DNA of 64,000 bases, taken from NCBI GenBank assembly GCA_032052615.1, contig DAMBWF010000001.1:124001-188000 (forward strand). Reading direction: 5' to 3'. A program made the translations under genes and the position numbers. The notes beneath the pieces were generated by a model, which saw only the letters and a list, made by a program, of their open reading frames with translations, ran no database searches and was not told where the DNA came from. The stretch is from Pseudomonas_T sp032052615 (lineage in GTDB: Bacteria > Pseudomonadota > Gammaproteobacteria > Pseudomonadales > Pseudomonadaceae). Positions 1 to 7,173 of the stretch are shown piece after piece (the stretch's first letter is position 1; the number at the start of each line of letters is the position of its first letter).

Positions 1-1
1 C

Positions 2-1231
2 ATCGCCCTGGAGGAGCTGGCGCCGGACCTGTCGGTGCGCTTCATCGAGCGCCGCGACGGGCCCCACTGGCAACCGGGCATGCTGCTGCCGGGCTCGGAC
101 ATCCAGAACCACCCGTTGCGGGATTTGGTGACGCCGCGCAACCCGCGCAGCCGCTATTCCTTCACCAACTTCCTGTTCGAGAACCAGCGGCTCTACGAAC
201 ACCTGAACCTGCCGCTGCACTACCCGCTGCGCCTGGAATATGCCCAGTACGTCAAGTGGGTCGCGCAGTTCTTCGCCCCACAGGTGGACTACCACCGCGA
301 GGCCGTGTCCATCGAAGCGGTGGAGGAGGGCGCCGAGCCTCATTATCGGGTGCGCACCGCCGACGGCAGCATCTACCTGGCCCGTGGCCTGGTGTTCGCG
401 CCGGGCCGCACGCCCCATATCCCCGCGCCCTTCGCCGGGCTGGAGGATGTCCGCATCCGCCACCTCAACCACTACCTGCCGAGCCTGGCCGCCGTCCTAG
501 AAGGCAACGCCCAGGCACGGGTGGCGGTGATCGGCGGCAGCCAGAGCGCCGTGGAAATCCTCCTCCATGCCAGCGAGCAGGTGGGCGTCGGCACCCTGGT
601 GGGCTACACCCGCAATTTCGGCTACCGGCAGAAGGACACCAGCCCGTTCTCCGACGAGGTGTACTTCCCCGGTTTCGTCGATGCCTTCCACGCCGCCAGC
701 CCGGAGAACAAGGCCCGGTTGCGGCGCGAACTGGTGTACACCAACTACTCGGCCTCGGATATCGACGTGCTCAACCAGTTGTACGTCCGCCGCTACGAGG
801 ATCACCTGCGCCAGCGGCAGCGGATCGACCTGCGCACCTGTCACGAGGTCCTCGCCTGTCGACCGCGGCCCGAAGGCGTCGAGCTGGAGAGCCGGCATTT
901 CCTGACCGGCGACGTGTCCCGGCAGACTTTCGACCTGGTGGTCCTGGCCACCGGCTTCCTCGACCTGGGCCAGGGCGACCGCCAGGAACCCTGGCCACCG
1001 CTGCTGGCGCCGTTGGCCGGCGGACGCGACGAGCCGCTGGTGATCGCGCGGGACTACCGGGTCGAGCTGGGCACCCGGGCGCCGGTGTACTTCAACGGCT
1101 TGTGCGAGTCGAGCCACGGGATGGGCGACGCGGGGTCGTTCAGCCTGCTGGCGCTGCGCTCCCAGACCATCGTCGAGTCCCTGCAACGGCAGCGGGCCCC
1201 GGCCCCGGTCGAGTATCCCCGCTATGCCTGA
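2..1231 (+). CDS. SidA/IucD/PvdA-family amine N-hydroxylase (5'-truncated)
   Basis: FAD- and NADPH-dependent monooxygenase of the family that N-hydroxylates the side-chain amine of ornithine or lysine (PvdA, IucD, SidA) or small diamines. The frame is open from base 2, so 409 C-terminal residues are visible; the start and the N-terminal FAD-binding glycine motif lie left of the window. Seen: the family block WQPGMLLPGSDIQ followed by LRDLVTPRNP, the NADPH-binding glycine motif VAVIGGSQSA near visible residue 174, the DTSPFSDEVYFPGF and TNYSASDIDVLN blocks typical of ornithine hydroxylases, and a late ATGF motif near residue 316. The stop overlaps the next start by 8 bases, so the two genes are translationally coupled. 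The substrate cannot be told from the sequence; no siderophore synthetase is visible in the window. Confidence 0.85.
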   Translation: MALEELAPDLSVRFIERRDGPHWQPGMLLPGSDIQNHPLRDLVTPRNPRSRYSFTNFLFENQRLYEHLNLPLHYPLRLEYAQYVKWVAQFFAPQVDYHREAVSIEAVEEGAEPHYRVRTADGSIYLARGLVFAPGRTPHIPAPFAGLEDVRIRHLNHYLPSLAAVLEGNAQARVAVIGGSQSAVEILLHASEQVGVGTLVGYTRNFGYRQKDTSPFSDEVYFPGFVDAFHAASPENKARLRRELVYTNYSASDIDVLNQLYVRRYEDHLRQRQRIDLRTCHEVLACRPRPEGVELESRHFLTGDVSRQTFDLVVLATGFLDLGQGDRQEPWPPLLAPLAGGRDEPLVIARDYRVELGTRAPVYFNGLCESSHGMGDAGSFSLLALRSQTIVESLQRQRAPAPVEYPRYA

Positions 1232-2498
1232 GGCGGGCCTGAAGCAGTGGTTGGCGGCGCCGTCGATCTGGCAACTGCGGGTCGATACGCCGCCTCGGCG
1301 GCGGACGGCGCTGCCGCCCCGGGCCGATCTGGTGGTAGTGGGCGCCGGCCTGGGCGGCCTGTCCGCGGCGTTGCATGGCCTGGAAAGTGGCTGCTCGGTC
1401 TGTGTGCTGGAGGCCGATCAGGTGGGCGCCGGGGCCAGCGGGCGCAATTCCGGCTTCATCGTCCCGGCTCCGTCGCGGCATACGCCCGCGAGCCTGGAGC
1501 GGCTTCTGGGCGAGGCCGCCGGTCCTTTCCTGCGAGGCTTGCAGGAGGCCGGCAGTGGCTTGCTGCAAGGCCCGGGCGCCGGGCCCGCGCGCGGTTGGGC
1601 GCAACCCTGGGAGGGCGTCTTCGACGGCGCGGCCCTGGAGCGCCTGGCGGCGGGCTGGCGGTGCCTGGGCGTTGCGGCGCAAGCGGTCGACCGCGACGGC
1701 CTGCGCGCCCGCATCGGCACCGGGCGCTACGCCGGCGGGCTGTGCTTCGAGCAGGGCGGCGAGATCGACCCCTACGGGGCGGTGCGGGCCCTGGCCCGGC
1801 GTGTCGAGGAGGCCGGGGGCGTGCTGGCGGAGGGCTGCCCGGCGCTATCTCTGCGCCCCCAGGGCACCGGCTACCGGCTGCGCACGCCCCAGGGCGAGAT
1901 TCTCGCGGGCCGGATGCTGATCGCCGGCAATGCCTACGGCCGCGAGGCGAGCGCCGGCACCCGGCGCGCCGTCGGCCCGCTGGCGCTGGTCCTGGCGACC
2001 TTCGCCGATCCCCTGGGCGGCGAGGGGCTGCCGTTTTCCGACAACCGCAAGGACATGTGGTTTTTCCGCCGCCTGGCCGCTGGCCGGCTGCTGACCGGCT
2101 GCTTCGCGTTGCCGGGCATGACCCGGGGCTCTTGCGAGAGACTGCTAGGCCAACGCATCCGCCACCTGTTCGACCGCGAGCCGGGTCCCCTCGAACACGT
2201 CTGGGCGGGCTGGGTCGGTCTCACCGCGAACGCCCTGCCCCGGGTGGACAACCCTTCCGAGGGGTTGATCCGCTGGAGCGGGTGCAACGGCCGTGGCCTG
2301 GCCCTGTCATGCCTGATGGGGCGGTTGCTGGTGGAGCGCCTGCTGGGCGGAGCCTGCGCCGGGCTGCCGGCCGCGCCTTCGACGCTTTGGCAAGGCACTT
2401 CGCTGCTGGGCTGGCTCGGCCGCCTGGCGATTGCCCTGGACCGGCGCAGCCGCCATCGTGGCCTGGCCGTTCCCACCCCCTCCCTTTCCGTCCCATGA
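1224..2498 (+). CDS. DAO-type FAD-dependent amine/amino-acid oxidoreductase
   Basis: Flavoenzyme of the D-amino-acid/glycine oxidase fold (DAO family, close in style to gamma-glutamylputrescine oxidase PuuB), 424 residues, expected in the cytoplasm. Seen: an N-terminal dinucleotide-binding motif VVVGAGLGGLSAA at about residues 35-48, an acidic residue ending the second beta strand (VLEADQVG), the family signature GASGRNSGF, and a C-terminal FAD segment with GWVGLTANALPRVD and GCNGRGLALS. These enzymes oxidise C-N bonds of amines or amino acids. Its start lies inside the upstream N-hydroxylase gene and its stop abuts the next gene, so it probably acts on the same substrate pool or on the hydroxylated product. 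The reaction itself is not deducible. Confidence 0.82.
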   Translation: MPEAGLKQWLAAPSIWQLRVDTPPRRRTALPPRADLVVVGAGLGGLSAALHGLESGCSVCVLEADQVGAGASGRNSGFIVPAPSRHTPASLERLLGEAAGPFLRGLQEAGSGLLQGPGAGPARGWAQPWEGVFDGAALERLAAGWRCLGVAAQAVDRDGLRARIGTGRYAGGLCFEQGGEIDPYGAVRALARRVEEAGGVLAEGCPALSLRPQGTGYRLRTPQGEILAGRMLIAGNAYGREASAGTRRAVGPLALVLATFADPLGGEGLPFSDNRKDMWFFRRLAAGRLLTGCFALPGMTRGSCERLLGQRIRHLFDREPGPLEHVWAGWVGLTANALPRVDNPSEGLIRWSGCNGRGLALSCLMGRLLVERLLGGACAGLPAAPSTLWQGTSLLGWLGRLAIALDRRSRHRGLAVPTPSLSVP

Positions 2499-2506
2499 GG
2501 CCCGCC

Positions 2507-3136
2507 ATGAGCCAGTGCCCGTTTCACTATGCCGATTACCGCTGCACCGGGGACGAGCCCATCGGCCGTTTCGTCGATGCCTTCCCCCTGGCCTTGATCA
2601 CCTCCTATCAGAACGGCCGCTTCTGCAGCAGCCACATTCCCCTACTGCGCAACTCCGACGGCACCCTGTTCGGTCATGTGGACCGGCGCAACCCGCAGTT
2701 CGAGGGGCGCAGCGGCTTCGAGGCCCACATCGTGTTCATGGGCCCTTCGAGCTACATCCCGCCGGAGGGTTACCGCAACCGCCAGTTGCCCACCTGGAAC
2801 TACCTGGCGGTGCACATGGACGCTCGCATCGAGGTCATCGACCGCGAGGCGGAGGCGCTGGCGATCCTCGAACGCACGGCGGAACGGCTGGCCCACTACG
2901 GCTCCGCCTACCGGGTCGACCCGCAAGACCCGAGGGTGGTGGCGAACCTGCCGCACATCCTCGGGTTGTCCATCGTGCCGAGCCAGGTCGAGGGGCGCTT
3001 CAAGCTGTCCCAGGACAAGCGCGAGGAGGATCGCGCCGCCGCCCTGGATTGGTTCATCGAGGCGCAGGGCCGCGACCTGCGTGGCCTGCTGGAGTCGCTG
3101 AAGGATTTCGCCGGCCAGCCGGCCGCCCAAGGCTGA
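2507..3136 (+). CDS. PaiB-like FMN-binding protein (FMN_bind_2 family)
   Basis: A 209-residue protein of the FMN_bind_2/PaiB family (split-barrel flavin fold). Seen: DAFPLALITSY near the N terminus, SSHIPLL, LFGHVDRRNPQF, a GPSSYIPP segment and PTWNYLAVHMDA, all matching the Bacillus PaiB pattern. PaiB was named as a negative regulator of sporulation and protease genes, but many family members sit in metabolic clusters and may be flavin enzymes. The ATG at 2507 is chosen because GAGG lies 6 bases upstream; an ATG at 2495 in the same frame overlaps the preceding stop (ATGA) but has no Shine-Dalgarno sequence. Its place inside a biosynthetic-looking operon makes a catalytic or flavin-carrier role at least as likely as DNA binding. 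Confidence 0.8.
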   Translation: MSQCPFHYADYRCTGDEPIGRFVDAFPLALITSYQNGRFCSSHIPLLRNSDGTLFGHVDRRNPQFEGRSGFEAHIVFMGPSSYIPPEGYRNRQLPTWNYLAVHMDARIEVIDREAEALAILERTAERLAHYGSAYRVDPQDPRVVANLPHILGLSIVPSQVEGRFKLSQDKREEDRAAALDWFIEAQGRDLRGLLESLKDFAGQPAAQG

Positions 3137-3146
3137 GGAGAAGCCC

Positions 3147-3536
3147 ATGCCCATCGTTCGTATCGAGGAAGCCGTGGCCCGCAGCGCGGCGCAGAAATGC
3201 ACCGTGGTGGAAACGATCTATGCCTGCCTGAAAGAAGTCTTCGGCGTCAGCGACGAAGAGCTCCAGGCGCGTTACCAGCGCTTCGAGGCCGAGGATTTCC
3301 GCGCCCCGGGGGACCGGGCGCACTACCTGCACGTGCATATCACGGTGTTCGAGGGCCGCACCCTGCCCACCAAGCGCCGCCTGTACCGGGCGATCAGCGA
3401 GCGGTTGTCGACCTTGCTGGATATCCCGGAGGACGCGGTGCTGGTGCTGCTGGACGAGCATCCCGCGCAGAACTGGGGCATGCGCGGCGGCCTCGCCGCC
3501 TGCGACATCGACTTCGGCTACGCGGTGAACGTCTAG
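3147..3536 (+). CDS. Tautomerase-superfamily protein
   Basis: A 129-residue protein that looks like a 4-oxalocrotonate tautomerase/MIF-fold enzyme in its longer monomer-duplicated form. Seen: after Met removal the mature protein would start with Pro (MPIVRIEE), the catalytic base of the superfamily; the pattern of two beta-alpha-beta units is suggested by the segments around residues 3-25 and 66-110, the second containing TVFEGRTLPTKRRLYRAISERL. GAGGAG lies 9 bases before the ATG. It is the last gene of the four-gene cassette and is followed directly by a strong terminator. A role in isomerising an enol, enamine or imine product of the upstream flavoenzymes is plausible but inferred. Confidence 0.7.
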   Translation: MPIVRIEEAVARSAAQKCTVVETIYACLKEVFGVSDEELQARYQRFEAEDFRAPGDRAHYLHVHITVFEGRTLPTKRRLYRAISERLSTLLDIPEDAVLVLLDEHPAQNWGMRGGLAACDIDFGYAVNV

Positions 3537-3572
3537 CGAGGGAGCCGCTCGGCCCGGGCCGGGCCCCGGCGG

Positions 3573-3605
3573 AAAAAGCCCGCGGCATTGGCCGCGGGCT
3601 TTTTT
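3573..3605. terminator. Bidirectional rho-independent terminator
   Basis: A 14-bp stem with a 4-base loop whose arms begin with A5 and end with T5 (centre GCCCGCGGC/GCCGCGGGC). It lies between the converging tautomerase gene (+) and cytochrome gene (-) and can serve both. Confidence 0.9.
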
Positions 3606-3611
3606 CGTTCG

Positions 3612-5345
3612 TCACAGCACCTTGAGGTATTCCAGCAGCGCGGCTTTTTCCTGGTCCGGCAGGGTCGTGCCGAACTCGTGGCCGCAACGGCTGTTACCCG
3701 AGTTGCGTTCGCCACAATCGGTGGTTTGCTGGATGAAGTCGAAGCGCTCCTGCTTCGCCGCCAGGCCCACCGTCTCGACGTCGTAGGCCGGCCCCACGGC
3801 GAAGGACGCGACCCGCTGGGACGCCGGCTTGAGCAGTTCGGCGAGGCTCGGCACCGAGCCGTTGTGCAAATAGGGCGCGGTGGCCCAGATACCTTCCAGC
3901 ACCCGCGATTCGTAGGGGAACTGCTTCTTCGGCGCGAGCGCCTGGTAGCGGTAGGCGCCCTGCAGGCGCGGGGTTTGCGCCGCGGTGATCTGGGCGAAGG
4001 CCTTCTGGCCCTGGGAGGAGGGCTTGAAGGCGTGCTGGGTGATGCTGCCCAGGACGGCGGTGCCGAGTACGTTGAAGGCGAGGTCGCGCTTCTTCAGCGG
4101 CTCCTTGATGCCCAGAATCTTAGCCCCGGCCAGCACCCCGGTATCCACCTCGCGTTGCAGCACGGCGTACTCCAGGCTGTCGGTGCCCACGTCCACCAGC
4201 TTGGTGGCCCAGGTCTGCTCGTCCTTGGCGAAGCCGCGGAACTCGCCCTTGCGGATGCCGTGGCATTCGACGCAACCGCCCTGGTCGGTGCTGCGGTTGT
4301 AGATGGCCTTGCCCTGTTCCGCCAAGCCCATGTTCACCGTCCAGGGCCACTTCGGCGGGCCGATGCGGCGGATCAAGGCCTCGAATTTCTCCAGCCCGTG
4401 GAAGTTCGCCGAGTTATTGCCCAGGTAGTCGACCCCCAGCAGCGAGTGGTCGCGCTTCGGACGGAAGATGGCGAACACCCCGTACACTTCGCCCAGGTTG
4501 CGCGCCAGGGAGAACAGCGAATCGCCGTTCTTGGAGAAGCCCGGCCACTGGGTGTAGTCCTGTTTCGAGGCGTTCCACAGGAACGGGTAGCGTACCGGCG
4601 CGTTGGCCGGCGCGATGTTCGCCTCGATGAGGTAGTCGTGGGTGGCCGGCCCGATGTCCAGCCCGGCCACGCGATTGAAGATCATGGACACCGCGTCCAG
4701 CCGCGCCGGTCCCCATTGCTGGTCCTTCACGGCGCCCGCTATCAAGGCATGGTAGGGCCTGTACCACGCCTGCACCTGGCCCAGCAGCTCGCGACGTTGC
4801 AAGTCGGTGGCGCCGCTCCCCAGCACTTGCGTGGCGAAGTCCTTGAATTCGGGAGTGTCCTCGCTGCCCTGGACACGGGCGACCGCTTCGTCCAAGTCGA
4901 CGAGGAAGGCCTGGAAGTCGGCGATCGCCGGGCCGCCGTCGATGCGGTAGGCCTGGCCCTGCACGTCGATCTGCCGGGTGTGGCAGGCCGCGCAGTTCAT
5001 GCCGATGTACTGGCCGGTATGGCCGGTGTTCAGGGTGAAGCCCACCGGCAGGCCCGGGATCGGACTCTCCGGGTTGGGCAGGTAGCCGTAGCGGGCCAGG
5101 CTGCCGGCCATGAACGGCGAGCCGTCCTTCTGCTTGAGGGCGATGATCCAGCTCGCCGGCATGATCCGCGAGCCCTGGTCCTGGGCGTAGTATTCCTGAC
5201 GATTGTGGGGGCCCCAATGGTGGCCCTGGTCGGTGTAGAGCGGCGAGGTCTGGTTGGCTTGGGCGACGCTGGAAAGACTCCAGCCGGCGGTGAGAACGGC
5301 ACAGGCGAGCAAGCCTGTCCGTAAGGGGAAAGAAGGCGCGCGCAT
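3612..5345 (-). CDS. Secreted di-heme cytochrome c (RoxA-like / cytochrome c peroxidase-like)
   Basis: A 577-residue exported c-type cytochrome. Seen: a Sec signal peptide (basic MRAPSFPLR, hydrophobic core, cleavage after SSVAQA near residue 30) and exactly two heme-attachment motifs, CAACH at residues 118-122 and CVECH at 358-362. The length and heme spacing resemble the large di-heme RoxA-like proteins, annotated as di-heme cytochrome c peroxidases in pseudomonads, rather than the roughly 330-residue classical CcpA peroxidases. The ATG at 5345 is preferred because AAGGA lies 8 bases upstream; an ATG at 5354 directly abuts the AAGG. A periplasmic redox role is secure; the substrate (peroxide, alkene or isoprenoid, other) is unknown. 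Confidence 0.82.
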   Translation of the reverse strand: MRAPSFPLRTGLLACAVLTAGWSLSSVAQANQTSPLYTDQGHHWGPHNRQEYYAQDQGSRIMPASWIIALKQKDGSPFMAGSLARYGYLPNPESPIPGLPVGFTLNTGHTGQYIGMNCAACHTRQIDVQGQAYRIDGGPAIADFQAFLVDLDEAVARVQGSEDTPEFKDFATQVLGSGATDLQRRELLGQVQAWYRPYHALIAGAVKDQQWGPARLDAVSMIFNRVAGLDIGPATHDYLIEANIAPANAPVRYPFLWNASKQDYTQWPGFSKNGDSLFSLARNLGEVYGVFAIFRPKRDHSLLGVDYLGNNSANFHGLEKFEALIRRIGPPKWPWTVNMGLAEQGKAIYNRSTDQGGCVECHGIRKGEFRGFAKDEQTWATKLVDVGTDSLEYAVLQREVDTGVLAGAKILGIKEPLKKRDLAFNVLGTAVLGSITQHAFKPSSQGQKAFAQITAAQTPRLQGAYRYQALAPKKQFPYESRVLEGIWATAPYLHNGSVPSLAELLKPASQRVASFAVGPAYDVETVGLAAKQERFDFIQQTTDCGERNSGNSRCGHEFGTTLPDQEKAALLEYLKVL

Positions 5346-5762
5346 GTCCGGCATCCTTGTTGTTGTGGGTGAGACATCCTTGTCTGGATTTAAGCAGCCG
5401 GCCGGTCGTTTGCAATAGCAAAAATAGGGGTTTTTCCGGCCTTCGATCGGGCCCGGCGAGGCCCGGAGGAACATTGCCGCGCCGAGCCGGTCCCCTGGAC
5501 GAGGCGCGTTGTCCGCCCACGGCGCTCCGTGCCGGATCGGCGGCAGTTTTCGATTGATCTGCGGCCCCCTTGGTCCTAAAGTTCGCGGCCGAACGTCCAT
5601 GCTGGAAACGACCATCCGGCTCAAGTACTGACGACGAGAGGTTGCCTTGGCAATCCTCGGCGACATGCCTTGGGAAGTAGGCGAACCAAAGTGGGGAAAC
5701 GGATTAGACGTTCGCTGCCACGCCCTGATTCTTCCGTCGTCTTGCCACATGGAGCCCCCCGC
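5346..5762. promoter_or_regulatory. Divergent intergenic region with candidate speC leader hairpin
   Basis: 417 bases without a gene between the cytochrome gene (-) and speC (+). It must hold both promoters. It contains an AT-rich patch near 5408-5437 and, about 105-125 bases before the speC start, a compact hairpin at 5638-5658: GAGG pairs with CCTC and TTGC with GCAA, separated by one bulged T. No convincing -35/-10 pair was identified. An open extension of the speC frame into this region (from 5670) is not believed, because it would add 31 residues not found in the family. Confidence 0.4.
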
Positions 5763-6926
5763 ATGTCGATCCAGGTCGAAGATTATTTCGCGCGCGAAAC
5801 CTTCCAACGCATGAAGGCGTTCGCCGACCAGCAGGAAACCCCGTTCGTTCTCATCGATACCCCGACCATCGCCCGTGCCTACGACGATCTAGTCGCCAAT
5901 TTCCCTTTCGCCAAGATCTACTACGCGGTCAAGGCCAACCCGGCGGTGGAGATCACCGAGCTGCTGCGGGACAAGGGGTCCAACTTCGACATCGCTTCCA
6001 TCTACGAGCTGGACAAGGTGCTGGCCACCGGTGTCGGCGCGGAGCGCATCAGCTACGGCAACACCATCAAGAAGGCCAAGGACATCCGCTACTTCCACGA
6101 GAAGGGTGTGCGGATGTTCGCCACCGACTCCGAGGCCGACCTGCGCAACATCGCCAAGGCGGCGCCCGGCGCGCGGGTCTACGTGCGCATCCTCACCGAG
6201 GGCTCCACCACCGCCGACTGGCCGCTGTCGCGCAAGTTCGGCTGCCAGACCGACATGGCCATGGACCTGCTGATCCTGGCCCGCGAGCTGGGCCTGGAGC
6301 CCTACGGCGTGTCCTTCCACGTCGGTTCCCAGCAGCGCGACATCTCGGTCTGGGACGCCGCCATCGCCAAGGTCAAGGTGATCTTCGAGCGGCTGAAGAA
6401 CGAGGACGGCATCACCCTGAAGATGATCAACATGGGCGGCGGCTTCCCGGCCAACTACATTACCCGCACCAACAGCCTGGAAACCTACGCCGAGGAGATC
6501 ATTCGCTTCCTCAAGGAAGACTTCGGCGACGACCTGCCGGAGATCATCCTGGAGCCGGGCCGCTCGCTGATCGCCAACGCCGGCATTCTGGTCAGCGAAG
6601 TGGTGCTGGTGGCGCGCAAGTCGCGTACCGCCGTGGAACGCTGGGTGTACACCGACGTGGGCAAGTTCTCCGGGCTGATCGAAACCATGGACGAGTCCAT
6701 CAAGTTCCCGATCTGGGTGGAGAAGAAAGGCGAGATGGAGGAAGTGGTCATCGCCGGTCCCACCTGCGACAGCGCCGACATCATGTACGAGCACTACAAG
6801 TACGGCCTGCCGCTGAACCTGGCCATCGGCGACCGCTTGTACTGGTTGTCCACCGGCGCCTACACCACCAGCTACAGCGCCGTGGAGTTCAACGGTTTTC
6901 CGCCGCTGAAGGCCTACTACCTGTAA
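5763..6926 (+). CDS. speC: Ornithine decarboxylase (fold-III PLP enzyme)
   Basis: Converts L-ornithine to putrescine and CO2, the entry into polyamine synthesis; cytoplasmic, and dimeric in the family. At 387 residues it is the eukaryote-like alanine-racemase-fold ODC, not the long fold-I SpeC of E. coli. Seen: the PLP Schiff-base lysine at residue 57 in YYAVKANP, HVGSQ at about 186-190, the glycine-rich MGGGFPA phosphate loop, the EPGR segment, and the active-site cysteine at 335 in GPTCDSADIM, contributed across the dimer. The length equals my recollection of P. aeruginosa SpeC (PA4519). Related lysine/ornithine decarboxylases share these motifs, so some lysine activity is possible. Confidence 0.9.
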   Translation: MSIQVEDYFARETFQRMKAFADQQETPFVLIDTPTIARAYDDLVANFPFAKIYYAVKANPAVEITELLRDKGSNFDIASIYELDKVLATGVGAERISYGNTIKKAKDIRYFHEKGVRMFATDSEADLRNIAKAAPGARVYVRILTEGSTTADWPLSRKFGCQTDMAMDLLILARELGLEPYGVSFHVGSQQRDISVWDAAIAKVKVIFERLKNEDGITLKMINMGGGFPANYITRTNSLETYAEEIIRFLKEDFGDDLPEIILEPGRSLIANAGILVSEVVLVARKSRTAVERWVYTDVGKFSGLIETMDESIKFPIWVEKKGEMEEVVIAGPTCDSADIMYEHYKYGLPLNLAIGDRLYWLSTGAYTTSYSAVEFNGFPPLKAYYL

Positions 6927-6985
6927 CCCGCCCCGAGGCACGCGCCGGCGGCAACGGGCCGGCGGGCGTGGCTGGGACGCGTCAG

Positions 6986-7030
6986 GCCGCGCCGCCAGGC
7001 CGGGCACGCCCAGCCCGGCGGCGCGGCGGC
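6986..7030. repeat. Long GC-rich inverted repeat after speC
   Basis: Inner arms GCCGGGC (6999-7005) and GCCCGGC (7013-7019), with outer arms GCCGCGCC (6986-6993) and GGCGCGGC (7020-7027). It lies about 60 bases after the speC stop, lacks a T-run, and may be a transcript-end hairpin or a REP-like element. Confidence 0.5.
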
Positions 7031-7173
7031 TCCGGTCGCTCCATCGCCGAAACATTTCGACAAGCTCTCCCGCCACCCGTCGGCCCGGGCCCGGCACCAG
7101 GGGAGTATCGTTCGCCGCCAGGCGCGGCGAGGCGGTCCAGGCCTCGCCGGCATTCGTCCAGTGGGGGAAAAAA

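Noticed and set aside
1247..2494. A long frame fused in phase with the PaiB-like gene
   Set aside because: This part is the +1 shadow of the FAD oxidoreductase; the PaiB-like protein starts at 2507.
3588..5324. A 578-codon plus-strand frame opposite the cytochrome gene
   Set aside because: Antisense shadow; the minus strand has a signal peptide and two heme motifs.
5346..5807. Upstream extension of the cytochrome frame (to 731 codons)
   Set aside because: The signal peptide begins at 5345 with AAGGA upstream; the extension runs into the speC coding region and would bury the signal peptide.
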